Below, piece by piece: positions 44,230 to 54,978 of a stretch of 64,000 bases of DNA (positions are counted from its first letter, which is position 1; each line of letters opens with the position of its first letter). The DNA lies in the NCBI RefSeq assembly GCF_002902565.1, contig NZ_PPRC01000009.1, positions 1 through 64,000 of the forward strand, given 5' to 3'. Below the pieces are notes generated by a model. The model did no database searches. It worked only from the letters and a program-made list of their open reading frames with translations, and was not told where the DNA came from. The position numbers and the translations under genes were made by a program. The DNA comes from Staphylococcus petrasii (GTDB lineage Bacteria > Bacillota > Bacilli > Staphylococcales > Staphylococcaceae).

Positions 44230-45284
44230 TATTCTCCACCTCCAATAGCTTCGATAGGATCTATTTTCAAAATTTTAATAAATGAAAGAATTGTTCCTAT
44301 AAAACCAACGATTAAAAATATCACTATCATCATTACAATGTTTGTCGAATTTAAATAAAATGGCATTGAAACTGGCATAAGAAGCTGCAACACTTCAATT
44401 AGAAGAATAGCTAGAAACACACCAATCAACGTGGTCATGACAATTTGCAATACGAGTGATAACAGTAGATGACGTGTTTTGATGCCTATTGCTTTTAAAA
44501 TGCCTATTTGAGAAATCTTCTGAATAGTCATTACATAAAAGAAAGCACTTAAAACGATAGCTGTAATAATAAATAAACTTGCAATCATAAGATTAAGTGG
44601 TAATTGTTCTGCTTTATAACTTGCAATATTGTCAGTTAGTTCAGATTGTGTACTCACTTTTACTCCTTTTAATGAATTAACTTTATCTAATTGTTGTTTA
44701 TTTAAATTGGTTATTGGATAAAATGTTGAAACTTGTTGATTAATTTGGTTAAACCCTTCTTTGGTCATTAAAATCATCGAACTATGAGCATACATTGTAT
44801 CCTCGATAATGCCACTCACTTTAAATTGTTGATCATGTCCTTTGAATGATACTTTATCTCCTACTTTAATATGTTCGCCCGTTAATTTTTGATTAATAGC
44901 AATTTCATTATTGTTATGTGGATATGAACCCGTTTCAAGTTTTGGACGCAACTTAGATGAAGTCGTATAAGTTAAAACATCTTGGTCTTGATGTTGAAGT
45001 TTCAACGTTTGTGGTCCCAATGTGGTTGATTGCTGATGAACCACATCCTCAATTTGAGTTTGCTGCTCCTTTGTTAGATGAGAACTTTCAATTTTAGTCT
45101 CTTTCATATCTTCTGTAATAAAATAGCGTGCATTCATATTATCTAAAAATGAGACATTTTCACGGGCCAAGCCTTGCGCTAAACCGCTAATGAATAACAC
45201 CATAATTCCTAATAAAAATATGATTAACATGATTAAAGCATATCGAAATTTGTAGAATCTCATTTCTTTCCATGCTAAGTTCAT
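44229..45284 (-). CDS. hrtB: Heme efflux ABC transporter permease HrtB
   Basis: 351-aa MacB/FtsX-type permease: helix 1 (about 13-35), a large extracellular domain (36-225), then three helices near the C terminus (about 229-250, 275-300, 317-340). First gene of the hrtBA operon. An HssR box lies 45 bp before its start, so heme stress should induce it. Confidence 0.95.
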   Translation of the reverse strand: MNLAWKEMRFYKFRYALIMLIIFLLGIMVLFISGLAQGLARENVSFLDNMNARYFITEDMKETKIESSHLTKEQQTQIEDVVHQQSTTLGPQTLKLQHQDQDVLTYTTSSKLRPKLETGSYPHNNNEIAINQKLTGEHIKVGDKVSFKGHDQQFKVSGIIEDTMYAHSSMILMTKEGFNQINQQVSTFYPITNLNKQQLDKVNSLKGVKVSTQSELTDNIASYKAEQLPLNLMIASLFIITAIVLSAFFYVMTIQKISQIGILKAIGIKTRHLLLSLVLQIVMTTLIGVFLAILLIEVLQLLMPVSMPFYLNSTNIVMMIVIFLIVGFIGTILSFIKILKIDPIEAIGGGE

Positions 45285-45328
45285 ATATAATTCCTCCCCA
45301 CTACGATATGTGCATAGCTTAATTGACG

Positions 45329-45348
45329 AATATGAACTGAATATGAAC
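45329..45348 (-). promoter_or_regulatory. HssR-binding direct repeat of the hrtBA promoter
   Basis: On the minus strand GTTCATATT occurs twice with CA between (45340-45348 and 45329-45337). This is exactly the known HssR recognition repeat (GTTCATATT, two-base spacer, GTTCATATT) of S. aureus hrtAB. Confidence 0.95.
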
Positions 45349-45418
45349 GATAAGAGGAATTGTCTTCTTAATAAGTTATTCGTATAATGATTCTAAAATA
45401 CAAAGGAGAAGAGCAAAC

Positions 45419-46093
45419 ATGGTGAAATGTTTAATTGTAGATGATGATTTAAAGCTATTACATTATGTTTCTACACATTTAGAGGCAAATCATATTCATA
45501 CGATTACACAATCAAGTGGAGAAGCGGCACTTGATTACTTAAATACACATCAAGTAGATATTGCTGTGGTGGACATTATGATGCCAGGGATAGATGGCTT
45601 TAAACTTTGTAAAACGCTAAAGGACAATTTTGATCTCCCTGTAATTATGTTGACGGCAAGAGATGCACTAAGTGATAAAGAACATGCCTTCGTAAGCGGA
45701 ACAGACGATTATGTTACTAAACCTTTTGAGGTAAAAGAGCTATTGTTTCGAATTCAAGCTGTGTTGCGTCGTTATCAAATTAATGCACAAAGTGAAATAC
45801 AAATTGGAAATATAGTGTTGAATGAATCATATATGGAAGTAGCCGTTCATAATAAAAAGATGAATTTACCTACGAAAGAATTTCAATTGCTTTTCTTATT
45901 ATGTAGCCAGCCTAAACAGATTTTTACGCGAGATGTATTAATAGAGAAAATTTGGGGCTTTGATTATGAAGGTGATGAGCGCACAGTAGATGTTCATATT
46001 AAACGCTTAAGACAACGTTTGGCTAAATTACAGGCCAATATACATATCCAAACGGTCCGAGGCCAAGGTTATAAGGTGAGTTATGATGTTTAA
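45419..46093 (+). CDS. hssR: Heme sensor response regulator HssR
   Basis: 224-aa OmpR-type regulator. Receiver domain with acidic pocket VDDD (8-10), phospho-acceptor Asp 52 (VVDIMMPG), TAR and TKPF; C-terminal winged helix ([17 protein letters not shown]). It activates hrtBA when phosphorylated by HssS. CAAAGGAGAAG precedes ATG 45419. Its end overlaps hssS by 11 bp. Confidence 0.95.
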   Translation: MVKCLIVDDDLKLLHYVSTHLEANHIHTITQSSGEAALDYLNTHQVDIAVVDIMMPGIDGFKLCKTLKDNFDLPVIMLTARDALSDKEHAFVSGTDDYVTKPFEVKELLFRIQAVLRRYQINAQSEIQIGNIVLNESYMEVAVHNKKMNLPTKEFQLLFLLCSQPKQIFTRDVLIEKIWGFDYEGDERTVDVHIKRLRQRLAKLQANIHIQTVRGQGYKVSYDV

Positions 46094-47459
46094 GACGTTA
46101 TATAGCCGAATCGCTATTTATACTATTACCGTAATCTTGTTTAGCGCTTTAGTCAGTTTCCTTTTCACCAATGTTTATTATCATTTCAATTTAAAACCAA
46201 GTAATGACGCTAAGATTATGCGCACGCTAAAAGAAGCACGTTCTTATAATGATCATATTGCTTCTTCTGATTTAGATGCGTATTTTCAACATTTAGGTCA
46301 AATGAACTATCAAATTATGACTGTGGACCAACATCATCATAAAGCTTTTTATGGCCAGCCTTTTCGAAAAGATAACCTAAGCAAGGCTTCGATAGATAAA
46401 GTGTTGAAAGGCCAAGACTTTCATGGCATTAAAAATAAGCCTTATGAATTATTTGTCACAGGCTTTTTTGATAACGAGACCAATAATACGGTTGGCGTAA
46501 GATTTACACACCAACATCAACCTATCGCTGTATTTATGAGACCAGATATAGGTCATACCTTTAGTGAGTTTCGTATCTTTTTAAGTGTACTTTTAGGATT
46601 ATTGCTTATCATTTCTATCACGCTTGTTATTCTATCAACATATTCAATTATCCGTCCGGTAAAACTTTTAAAAAATGCAACTGAGCGCTTGATAAATGGT
46701 GATTTTGATACTCCAATTAAGCAGACACGTCACGATGAAATTGGTACGCTACAATATCGCTTCGATGATATGCGTCAATCTTTGAAACAAGTCGATGATA
46801 TGCGCCAACATTTCGTGCAAAACGTTTCACATGAAATCAAAACACCTTTAACACATATACAACGTTTGTTAAGTGAGTTGCAACAAGCTAAAAATGAACA
46901 AAGTCGAAATATGTATATCAATGATATCCATTCAGAAGTAACACGTTTAAGCGATTTAACTAGAGAGTTACTGTTACTTTCCGAACTAGATAACGCTCAG
47001 CATTTAAAATTTAATGATGAGATTCATTTAACTGCTTTAATTACTGATATCATTCGTCATGAACAGTTTGCGCTTGATGATAAGAATTTAATGTTGTTAT
47101 CGGAAATCGAGGATGTTTATTTCCGAGGAAATAGTCGCCTATTATATCAAGCCTTTTTCAACTTAATTCAAAATGCAGTTAAATATGCGCCAACTGATAG
47201 TTCAATTGACGTCATGCTTTCTTGTGAAAATGACACAATAATTTTTTCAGTAACAAATGAAGGAAGCACTATTTCTAAGGAAGCGCAATCTCATGTCTTC
47301 GAACGTTTTTATAAACTTAATACGCAACAAAATAGTAATGGTTTAGGATTGGCAATTACGAAAGCAATTATTGAATTACACCATGGAACGATTACAGTTA
47401 AAAGTAAGAGTGATGATACAACAACCTTTACTGTTCAATTATTTAAAAACGAACGCTAA
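46083..47459 (+). CDS. hssS: Heme sensor histidine kinase HssS
   Basis: 458-aa membrane kinase: helix 1 (about 10-32), extracellular sensor (33-160), helix 2 (about 163-185), HAMP ([20 protein letters not shown]), HisKA with [16 protein letters not shown] (phospho-accepting His), and ATPase motifs [11 protein letters not shown] and [11 protein letters not shown]. Responds to heme exposure. Starts at ATG 46083 or the adjacent ATG 46086. Confidence 0.95.
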   Translation: MMFKTLYSRIAIYTITVILFSALVSFLFTNVYYHFNLKPSNDAKIMRTLKEARSYNDHIASSDLDAYFQHLGQMNYQIMTVDQHHHKAFYGQPFRKDNLSKASIDKVLKGQDFHGIKNKPYELFVTGFFDNETNNTVGVRFTHQHQPIAVFMRPDIGHTFSEFRIFLSVLLGLLLIISITLVILSTYSIIRPVKLLKNATERLINGDFDTPIKQTRHDEIGTLQYRFDDMRQSLKQVDDMRQHFVQNVSHEIKTPLTHIQRLLSELQQAKNEQSRNMYINDIHSEVTRLSDLTRELLLLSELDNAQHLKFNDEIHLTALITDIIRHEQFALDDKNLMLLSEIEDVYFRGNSRLLYQAFFNLIQNAVKYAPTDSSIDVMLSCENDTIIFSVTNEGSTISKEAQSHVFERFYKLNTQQNSNGLGLAITKAIIELHHGTITVKSKSDDTTTFTVQLFKNER

Positions 47460-47464
47460 TAATA

Positions 47465-47513
47465 AAGCGGATATCTATCTAGTAAGTTTAATCTCACTAA
47501 TAGATATCCGCTT
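47465..47513. terminator. Bidirectional terminator between hssS and mqo
   Basis: Perfect 14-bp stem AAGCGGATATCTAT / ATAGATATCCGCTT with a 21-base loop. Confidence 0.85.
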
Positions 47514-47520
47514 CTATTTG

Positions 47521-48999
47521 TTATTTCACATTTAAATATTTTTGTACTTCTTTATGAACTGCTCTATATACGTCTTCATGTTCAGTTAGTTTCAATCCAA
47601 ATGATGGTACCATTTCCTTAATTTTCGGAATCCAACCTTTGAATTCTGCACCATAGCAACGTTGTAATAAATCTAACATGATGTCTACTGCAGTTGATGC
47701 ACCTGGTGAAGCACCAAGTAACGCAGCTAATGAGCCATCATCTGATGTGATTACTTCTGTACCGAATTGTAAGTTACCTTTACTATCTTCTGTATCTTTA
47801 ATCACTTGTACACGTTGGCCAGCTACAATAACTTCCCAATCCTCATCTTTCGCATTTGGTAAGAAGACACGTAAGTCATTCATACGCTCTTTATGCGTTA
47901 ACATAAGTTGAGACACTAAGTATTTCGTTAAGTTAAATTCTTTCACGCCAGCTGATAACATTGTAATCACGTTATTTGGTTTAACAGAGCGAATTAAGTC
48001 TAAATTTGATCCTGTTTTTAAGAATTTAGGTGAAAAGCCTGCAAATGGGCCAAATAATAATGAACGTTCTCCATTTACAAATCGAGTATCTAAGTGAGGT
48101 ACTGACATTGGCGGTGCGCCTACGTCTGCTTTACCATAAACTTTCGCGTGGTGACGTTCAATGACGTCTTTATTTGTACAACGTAAGAACAATCCACTTA
48201 CTGGGAAACCACCAATATGTTTAGATTGTTTGATACCTGTTTTTTGTAATAATGGTAAGCTTGCGCCACCTGCACCAATAAAGACAAATTCTGATTCGTA
48301 CGTATGACGTTGACCAGATTTTAAATCTTTAACTGTGACTTTCCAGTTACCGTTATCTAGCTTTTCAATATTTTCAACTTCTTGTTTATATTGCACTTCT
48401 GCATTGCGTTCTTTTAAATTAGAAATTAGCTTTTTAGTTAATGCGCCAAAGTTAACGTCTGTCCCTGATTCATCACGAGATAAAGCAATCGGTACGTTAG
48501 ATGTTCTACCTTCAATCATTAACGGTACCCATTCTTTCATTTTTTCTCTATCTTCAGTAATATCCATTTTTTCGAATAAAACGTTCTTTTTAAGTGCTTC
48601 CACACGTCTTTTCAAAAATTGAACATTAAAAATACCTTTTACGAAGCTCATATGTGGCACAGATTGAATAAAATTACCTGGGTTGTCTAATTGGCCTGTT
48701 CTTACTAAATGTGCCCAAAACTGTTTTGATACTTGGAACTGTTCATTAATTTTAATTGCTTTATTAATATCTACAGTGCCATCTTTACCTTCTTTAGTAT
48801 AGTTTAATTCGCATAATGCTGAATGTCCTGTACCAGCGTTATTCCACACGTTAGAACTTTCTTCTCCTGATTGTTCTAACTTTTCAAAGATTTTAATTTC
48901 TTTGTCTGGAGATAACTCTTTTAATAATGTACCTAATGTTGCGCTCATAATTCCGCCACCAATTAAGATGACATCTGTTTTGCTATGTTGTGAACTCAT
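47521..48999 (-). CDS. mqo: Malate:quinone oxidoreductase
   Basis: 492-aa FAD enzyme on the inner face of the membrane that oxidises malate to oxaloacetate and reduces quinone. FAD-binding [16 protein letters not shown] at the N terminus, [16 protein letters not shown], and [18 protein letters not shown] near the C terminus mark the family. GGGGGACTG precedes ATG 48999. S. aureus has two paralogues; the location next to hss and lactate permease matches one of them. Confidence 0.95.
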   Translation of the reverse strand: MSSQHSKTDVILIGGGIMSATLGTLLKELSPDKEIKIFEKLEQSGEESSNVWNNAGTGHSALCELNYTKEGKDGTVDINKAIKINEQFQVSKQFWAHLVRTGQLDNPGNFIQSVPHMSFVKGIFNVQFLKRRVEALKKNVLFEKMDITEDREKMKEWVPLMIEGRTSNVPIALSRDESGTDVNFGALTKKLISNLKERNAEVQYKQEVENIEKLDNGNWKVTVKDLKSGQRHTYESEFVFIGAGGASLPLLQKTGIKQSKHIGGFPVSGLFLRCTNKDVIERHHAKVYGKADVGAPPMSVPHLDTRFVNGERSLLFGPFAGFSPKFLKTGSNLDLIRSVKPNNVITMLSAGVKEFNLTKYLVSQLMLTHKERMNDLRVFLPNAKDEDWEVIVAGQRVQVIKDTEDSKGNLQFGTEVITSDDGSLAALLGASPGASTAVDIMLDLLQRCYGAEFKGWIPKIKEMVPSFGLKLTEHEDVYRAVHKEVQKYLNVK

Positions 49000-49325
49000 A
49001 ACAACACAGTCCCCCTTTTATAATCACATCTTTAGTCGATAGGTTTAGACCCTGGCCTAATAAATTAAAACGCTTTCTTTTTCTTATAAAAATTTTTAAT
49101 ATTAATTTTACGTAAAAACGTAAATCGACTTTTTAACAACTACCTTAATTATATACATAATTTCTTGTTGAAAAAAGTGTTTATACTAATTATTACATTA
49201 TTTAAGTTACTGTATCCTATTTACACTAAATTTACTTTTATTAAGTGATGCGCTATTTAACCTCTATTACTTATAAAGACACACATGCTATAATTTTTTT
49301 AAATTAAGAAACTTGAGGTGTAACC
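49000..49325. other. Divergent intergenic region of mqo and the glycosyltransferase
   Basis: No gene seen. On the minus strand TATAAT near 49150-49160 could be the mqo -10. TTAAAACGCTTTCT at 49065-49078 matches the cre consensus with two mismatches and lies downstream of that promoter, so CcpA control of mqo is possible but weakly supported. Confidence 0.4.
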
Positions 49326-50471
49326 ATGAAATCATATACTTTTTTAATGCATAATATTTATGCTTTAGGCGGTACTGTTAAAGCCGTGACTGAACTTGCT
49401 AACACACTATCAAATAAAGGTCATCATGTAGAAATCATTTCTATCTTTAAAGCTGCAGATAAACCTTACTTTGAATTAGATGACGTAATTCATGTCAACA
49501 CATTAATCGATTATCGTTTAAAACCTCAAAATATAGGTTCAATCGTAATGAATCGCTTAAATCGCTATACACCTTTTTTCAAGCCAACTCACCTATCAAA
49601 ATATGAGCCAGGTTTAAATCAATTTTCAAGCTATATAGAACGTAAGATAATTAAAGCGATTAAGAAAGTTAATACCGATGTGTTAGTTGGTACGAGAGCG
49701 AGTTTCAATATTTTAATCGCTCAGTATCATCCTGCAAAAGTTACTACTGTTGGTATGGAACATATGAATTTAGAAGCATATCCGAAAGCATATCAACATG
49801 AAATTATTAGTGCTTATAACAAATTAGATGTTATCACTACTTTAACGTCAAATGATCAGCAAAAATATCAAGCGCTTATTACTACGCCAGTCTTTACTGT
49901 GCCTAATATTATTAATGCACAAGCACTTTCTATTCCTAAAGAAAATATTATTATGAGTGCTGGAAGATTAGAACTTGAAAAAGGCTTTGATATTCTAATA
50001 GAAAGTATTCAACGAATTCAAAGTTCTATCCGCAACTCTAACTTTAAAGTTGAATTATATGGAGATGGGAAAGAACGTACAAAGCTTCAACAGTTAATTG
50101 ATAATTATAAACTTAACGATATTATTACGCTCCACCCTGCTACTCAACAGTTAAATAAGAAGTTAGCACAAAGTAAAATCACTGTTGTACCTTCAAGAAA
50201 TGAAGGATTTGGCATGGTCATCTTAGAAGCAATGGCACAAGATAATGTAGTAATCAGCTTTAAAGATACTTTAGGCCCAGCTAGTTTAATTAATCATGGC
50301 GTTAATGGTTACTTAGCTGATTATGCAGATGTTAATTCTCTAGCGAAATATATAGATATTACCATCAATCATATCGACGATTCTGACAATATGATAAAAG
50401 AAGGACACTATACGGTTGAACAATATTCATCAGATGAAGTATACGACAAATTTATATCTGCTATTTCATAA
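49326..50471 (+). CDS. GT4-family glycosyltransferase
   Basis: 381-aa GT-B fold enzyme. N-terminal glycine-rich acceptor-side loop (MHNIYALGGTVKAVTELAN), linker motif SAGRLELEKGFDILIESI, and EGFGMVILEAMAQD, the nucleotide-sugar Glu motif of GT4. Probably acts on a cell-envelope polymer, because a CDP-glycerol transferase lies nearby and TagE-type teichoic acid glucosyltransferases belong to this class. Substrate is inferred only. TTGAGGTG precedes ATG 49326. Confidence 0.75.
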   Translation: MKSYTFLMHNIYALGGTVKAVTELANTLSNKGHHVEIISIFKAADKPYFELDDVIHVNTLIDYRLKPQNIGSIVMNRLNRYTPFFKPTHLSKYEPGLNQFSSYIERKIIKAIKKVNTDVLVGTRASFNILIAQYHPAKVTTVGMEHMNLEAYPKAYQHEIISAYNKLDVITTLTSNDQQKYQALITTPVFTVPNIINAQALSIPKENIIMSAGRLELEKGFDILIESIQRIQSSIRNSNFKVELYGDGKERTKLQQLIDNYKLNDIITLHPATQQLNKKLAQSKITVVPSRNEGFGMVILEAMAQDNVVISFKDTLGPASLINHGVNGYLADYADVNSLAKYIDITINHIDDSDNMIKEGHYTVEQYSSDEVYDKFISAIS

Positions 50472-50490
50472 AAAAATTAAATAAAGACAT

Positions 50491-50536
50491 AAAAAAATTG
50501 TAATTTGCGCAATATCGCTCAAATTACAATTTTTTA
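50491..50536. terminator. Bidirectional terminator between the glycosyltransferase and lldP
   Basis: A 16-bp stem AAAAAATTGTAATTTG / CAAATTACAATTTTTT with an inner GCGC/GCTC part. Confidence 0.85.
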
Positions 50537-50542
50537 TTATGC

Positions 50543-52144
50543 TTATAAGACTAATGAAAGGATGAAAGTCCAAATACAGATAAAGATTAATAATCCAATA
50601 CTGTAACGTAAAGTCATTTTAAGTAATTCTGATTCTTTACCTACTTCTTTAACAGCTGCAGTCGCAATCGCAATTGATTGTGGAGAGATTAATTTAGCAG
50701 CTACCCCACCAACTGTATTAGAAGCTACAAGTAATGAACCGCTAGTTCCAATTTGTTGTGCTACTGAAGCTTGAATTGGAGCAAATAATGAGTTGTTATT
50801 AACAACTGATCCTGTCATAAATACACCAATCCAACCTAAGATAGGTGATAATACTGGGAAGACATTTCCTGCTTTGGCAATACCTTGACCCATTGCAGCA
50901 CTTAAACCACCGTATGTTGTAATTTTAGAAATAGCTAAGATGAAACAAATTGTAAGAACTGGTAACCATAATTCTTTGAATGTCACTCCGAATAAACGAC
51001 CTGCATCACCAAAGCTTACTTTTTTAGCCATTAATACTGTAATAATAATAGTTAATAAGATAGCAGTACCAGTTTGACCAATAAAGTTAAATGTTAAGAT
51101 AATTGGTTTATGCGCAACTTCACTAAATGTACCTGGTAAGTTAAAGTTGAATACTAATGAAGAAAGTGCGCCATTTGGTAAGAATAATTTTTTGAAGAAT
51201 GGAGCACTCCAAATCATTACAATGACAGTTAAAATTACAAATGGACTCCATGCATACATAATTTCTTTTGCGCTATGATGCTTAACCGGTTCAGGTTCCA
51301 CATCTTTTTGTACACGATAAATATTTTTTGGTTGGAATTTTCTAGAGAATACAGCTAAAGCTCCCATTGTAGCTAAAGGTGGAATGATATCAGCTAATTC
51401 CGGACCGCTGAATACTGTTAATAAACCTTGTAAAACTGTGTAAGTGACTGAAACGACTAAGATAGCTGGTAATGTTTCTTTAATACCTTTAAGACCATCG
51501 ATAATAAAAATTAATAAGAATGGAATAAAGAAGTTAATGATGGCTAAAGTTAATGTTGATGTTTGAGAAACACCCATCGCATGTACACTACCTGGTAAAT
51601 GTAAAGTATCAACTACGCCTACTGGGATACCAATAGCACCAAAAGCACCAGAAGCCGCGTTGGCAACTAAGCAAAGCATTGCTGCTTGTAATGGTCTAAA
51701 TCCTAGTTGTGATAATAATAACGCACAGATTGCAATTGGTACACCAAATCCTGCTGCACCTTCTAAGAATGCGTTGAACGCAAAACCAATAAGTAAAAGT
51801 TGAATACGTTGGTCTTGTGAAATGCTAGTAATACTATCTTGAATTGTGTTAAATTGTCCTGATTCTTGAGTAATTTTGTATAATAGTACGGCCATCATAA
51901 CAATATAGCCAATTGGAATGATACCTTGGTAGAAACCTTCTACAACTGCTCCAGAAGCAATACCCACTGGTAATTTGAAGAATGGCACAGCAATAAGTAA
52001 TGTCACTACTAAAGTAGTAATAGCAGCATAAATACCTTTCATTTTGAAGACTGTTAAACATAGTAAGAATAGAATAATAGGAATTGCTGCAATTAAGCTA
52101 GATAACACTAAGTTATCGAAGGGATTAAATGTTTGAACTAACAT
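50543..52144 (-). CDS. lldP: L-lactate permease
   Basis: 533-aa LctP-family transporter with about 13 helices (FNAFLEGAAGFGVPIAICALLL, NAASGAFGAIGIPVGVVDTL, GSVVNNNSLFAPIQASVAQQ). Takes up or exports L-lactate with H+. Its promoter carries a perfect Rex box, linking expression to the NADH/NAD ratio, as expected for a lactate transporter used in low oxygen. AAGAAAGGAAGAG precedes ATG 52144. Confidence 0.9.
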   Translation of the reverse strand: MLVQTFNPFDNLVLSSLIAAIPIILFLLCLTVFKMKGIYAAITTLVVTLLIAVPFFKLPVGIASGAVVEGFYQGIIPIGYIVMMAVLLYKITQESGQFNTIQDSITSISQDQRIQLLLIGFAFNAFLEGAAGFGVPIAICALLLSQLGFRPLQAAMLCLVANAASGAFGAIGIPVGVVDTLHLPGSVHAMGVSQTSTLTLAIINFFIPFLLIFIIDGLKGIKETLPAILVVSVTYTVLQGLLTVFSGPELADIIPPLATMGALAVFSRKFQPKNIYRVQKDVEPEPVKHHSAKEIMYAWSPFVILTVIVMIWSAPFFKKLFLPNGALSSLVFNFNLPGTFSEVAHKPIILTFNFIGQTGTAILLTIIITVLMAKKVSFGDAGRLFGVTFKELWLPVLTICFILAISKITTYGGLSAAMGQGIAKAGNVFPVLSPILGWIGVFMTGSVVNNNSLFAPIQASVAQQIGTSGSLLVASNTVGGVAAKLISPQSIAIATAAVKEVGKESELLKMTLRYSIGLLIFICIWTFILSLVL

Positions 52145-52305
52145 AATTTTGACTCTTCTTTCCTTAATTTTTTTAATGAATCATCTAGAGCGTTCAGCTG
52201 AAAGAGGTCCGGACGTCTACTGTGACCATTTTAACCTCATACAGTTCACTACATAATTAATATTTTGTCGACAAGTTAATCATGCTAGATTTCACAATTT
52301 TTATA

Positions 52306-52356
52306 TTGTGAACTTTTTCACAAGTTGAATATAACACCTTTTTATTTAATTGACAA
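52306..52356 (-). promoter_or_regulatory. lldP promoter with perfect Rex operator
   Basis: On the minus strand TTGTCA (52351-52356), a 17-bp spacer and TATATT (52328-52333) form a SigA promoter. TTGTGAA, four bases, TTCACAA at 52306-52323 is a full match to the Rex box and covers the expected start site, so Rex should block transcription when NADH is low. The rest of the 400-bp gap (52145-52543) shows an extra TTTCACAA half site near 52290 and nothing else. Confidence 0.85.
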
Positions 52357-52543
52357 TACTATATAGCGTTTTTAACTAAAAATTTGTGATTTTTTTAACA
52401 AATATAATAAAATTTAAACTTTTCATAGATTAAAGTATTAAATGAATAACAACCAATCTCTTTTGTATGTCTTTGTAACTATGATTTTTTTAAATGCACG
52501 TGGTAAAATATATATATGAAATTTACGAGCAAAAGGATAATGT

Positions 52544-54238
52544 ATGATGATTAAACAAATAAATATTTCTAATATGGCACATCTTGAGCTACAACTTAAT
52601 AAAGCGAAATCGGCAGGTTTTTCACATTTTATTCCATATTCTAATGAGATTAAAATCAATCAAGATATGCTTGAAGCCGTGGCTTTATCGGATAACTCCG
52701 TTGCAGTAGATTATACAATTGACGGTATGTATTTAAACGATTGTCGATATTTTGGTGACGATAAACTTACGTTTATTTCTTGGATGAAAAATATTAATCA
52801 TTATCCCAACTTTATTTATAATATCGATGCAACGCTTTTACATTTAGCTAAATACGACATTCACTCTATTATGGACTTAGCGGTTATTACTGCTTTGAAA
52901 AATGAAATAGATATAGACGGCCATGTCGTTTTTGATTTCAACAATGAAATGCCAACAAGTAAAGCATTTTGGAAATCATTAGATACACGTGAAGTTAAAT
53001 TGATTAATCATTTTGACTTAAATAAATTAGCTTATATACATGGTCATTCAGTTCCATTTAATAAATTTAGATTTCCTGGTAAAGAAGATGAAATGCGTTT
53101 TGCTGAAAGTTGGTTAGTTACTACTAAATTTAAATTGCCTAAATGGATGTATAAAAAAATGCACCAACGTGCCGTTAAAAATCATCGTAATTTGAGTTAT
53201 GTTTATGACAAGGATAAATCTCAAGTAAAAAATCATATTGTTTTCTTAGGCTTTGATTATGGTTACAGAGGAAATTCAAAATATTTATTTAATTACTTCG
53301 TTAAACGTAACCCTACTACTGAAGCGTACTTTATAACAAACGATCGTCGTGGTCCGTACTTTTTACCGCCTGAAGCGGAAGGAAATAAAGAATTAATTGA
53401 AAGTGCTAAAATCGTGGTCGTTGAGAGTTATATGCCTGACGAATATAAACCAAATGGTACAGTTATCCAATTATGGCATGGAACACCTATTAAAAAACTA
53501 TTTTTAGATAGCCATGAGCCGGATCAAAATAAAAACATTTATAATTACAAAGCACGTAAATATAATAAATGGTTACAACAAGATTACTTTTTATTAGATT
53601 CTGCTAACTCACAAGGCTTGTTTGAAACAGCTTTTCCAAATCAAAATATACAGTTTATTCCATATGGCTATCCAAGAATAAGTCACTTACTACATAATCT
53701 TAATGATCAAAGTCATCACAAAAAGATTAAAGATGAACTTGGCATAGAACGTACAAAACCAGTATTGTTATATGCGCCTACATGGCATGCCTCTAACAGA
53801 GAAGATTCTACTTTAACAATTACACCTGAGCTATTAGAACAATATGATGTGGTTTATAAAGGTCATGTTGAAAGTAAAGCTCAAGTGCCAGAGGAAGTTA
53901 TTGAGGCGCCTAGTCATATTGAAACTCAAGATTTATTATTAATTGCTGATGTAGTCTTAACAGATTATTCTTCAATTATTTTTGATGCTTTAACGATTGG
54001 GAAAAAGGTTTGTCTGTACACACCTAATCATGAAGCTTATGAAGATGAACGTGGCGTTTATGAAGATGTGATGCAAAGTTTATCTAAAGTGTGGTATACA
54101 GATGAAGATTTATTACTTAACAATCTAATAAACTATACTTTATCTGATATCCCTCACCACCCGTTAGTGAATGAGAATAATCAATCTCTAAAAAAATTAA
54201 CACAACTTATGCGTGACATTTTAAATGACAATCATTAA
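52544..54238 (+). CDS. CDP-glycerol glycerophosphotransferase family protein
   Basis: 564-aa cytoplasmic, membrane-associated teichoic-acid-type polymerase or primase (TagB/TagF family). The N-terminal 190 residues are not recognised. The C-terminal GT-B domain shows VIQLWHGTPIKKLFLD, the family His-Gly-Thr motif, PVLLYAPTWHAS, YKGHVES and DVVLTDYSSIIFDALTIGKKV. Which polymer it makes cannot be told; it stands alone, away from the tag/tar clusters. AAAGGATAATGT precedes ATG 52544. Confidence 0.85.
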   Translation: MMIKQINISNMAHLELQLNKAKSAGFSHFIPYSNEIKINQDMLEAVALSDNSVAVDYTIDGMYLNDCRYFGDDKLTFISWMKNINHYPNFIYNIDATLLHLAKYDIHSIMDLAVITALKNEIDIDGHVVFDFNNEMPTSKAFWKSLDTREVKLINHFDLNKLAYIHGHSVPFNKFRFPGKEDEMRFAESWLVTTKFKLPKWMYKKMHQRAVKNHRNLSYVYDKDKSQVKNHIVFLGFDYGYRGNSKYLFNYFVKRNPTTEAYFITNDRRGPYFLPPEAEGNKELIESAKIVVVESYMPDEYKPNGTVIQLWHGTPIKKLFLDSHEPDQNKNIYNYKARKYNKWLQQDYFLLDSANSQGLFETAFPNQNIQFIPYGYPRISHLLHNLNDQSHHKKIKDELGIERTKPVLLYAPTWHASNREDSTLTITPELLEQYDVVYKGHVESKAQVPEEVIEAPSHIETQDLLLIADVVLTDYSSIIFDALTIGKKVCLYTPNHEAYEDERGVYEDVMQSLSKVWYTDEDLLLNNLINYTLSDIPHHPLVNENNQSLKKLTQLMRDILNDNH

Positions 54239-54241
54239 TGA

Positions 54242-54281
54242 AAAACCGTTAAGATTCTAAATTACGAATCTTAACGGTTTT
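54242..54281. terminator. Bidirectional terminator
   Basis: Stem AAAACCGTTAAGATTC / GAATCTTAACGGTTTT between converging genes. Confidence 0.9.
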
Positions 54282-54314
54282 ATAATTATATGTTCATTTA
54301 TACTAACAACAATT

Positions 54315-54830
54315 TTACACATTTCGTTCCATAATAAGGTCGGTATCTACAATATCGCCATTCACAAAATCATGTGATCCAGTAACTTCGAAGCCATGTC
54401 GTTTATAAAATGCCAACGCCTTATCATTGTACTCCCATACACCTAGCCATATTTTAGATTTATGATGTTCACGCGCTTTCTCAAGTGCTAATTTAATAAA
54501 AGCATTGCCTCTTCCCCCGCCTTGATGCCCTTTATAAAAGTAGATACGTTGGATTTCTAAATACTCATCACCTTTAGGTTCAGTTTGAGCCTCATTGATA
54601 TTTAACTTTAAATATCCAGCTATTTCGTTATCTATTTTATAAAAATAATGAAATGACTCAGGATTATCTAATTCAGTTAGTAATAATTCTTCATTGTAAG
54701 CTTCTTTAAAGAATTTTTGAAAATTTTCTTCTGAATACTCTTCTTTAAACGTTTCATAAAATGTTGTTTCTGCTATACGTCGTAAATCACTTACCTCATC
54801 TTTTTGTATCTCTTCAATATGTTCAGCCAT
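54315..54830 (-). CDS. GNAT N-acetyltransferase, PaiA-like
   Basis: 171-aa acetyl-CoA-dependent acetyltransferase. The CoA loop is modified (IYFYKGHQGGGRGNAFIKLALEKA), followed by the typical VWEYNDKALAFYKRHGFEVTG. Bacillus PaiA acetylates spermidine/spermine; a similar role is inferred. It diverges from tatA, and the Fur-like box in the shared region could affect both. GGGTGAGGGAG precedes ATG 54830. Confidence 0.8.
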   Translation of the reverse strand: MAEHIEEIQKDEVSDLRRIAETTFYETFKEEYSEENFQKFFKEAYNEELLLTELDNPESFHYFYKIDNEIAGYLKLNINEAQTEPKGDEYLEIQRIYFYKGHQGGGRGNAFIKLALEKAREHHKSKIWLGVWEYNDKALAFYKRHGFEVTGSHDFVNGDIVDTDLIMERNV

Positions 54831-54909
54831 GGTATTACTCCCTCACCCCATCCACAGTAGTTTTTCAAACAATTAATTATAATTAATTTGTGAACGTCTT
54901 AAATTACTA

Positions 54910-54938
54910 TTGATAATATTTATCAATGAGTATAAAGT
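54910..54938 (+). promoter_or_regulatory. tatA promoter with Fur-box-like palindrome
   Basis: TTGATA (54910-54915), 17 bp and TAAAGT (54933-54938) form a plausible promoter. TGATAATATTTATCA at 54911-54925 matches the 7-1-7 Fur site TGATAATNATTATCA in 14 of 15 positions and overlaps the -35. Confidence 0.7.
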
Positions 54939-54978
54939 ATAGTTGTTATAAGTATAAATTAGAGTGAGGTTTTTTCAA

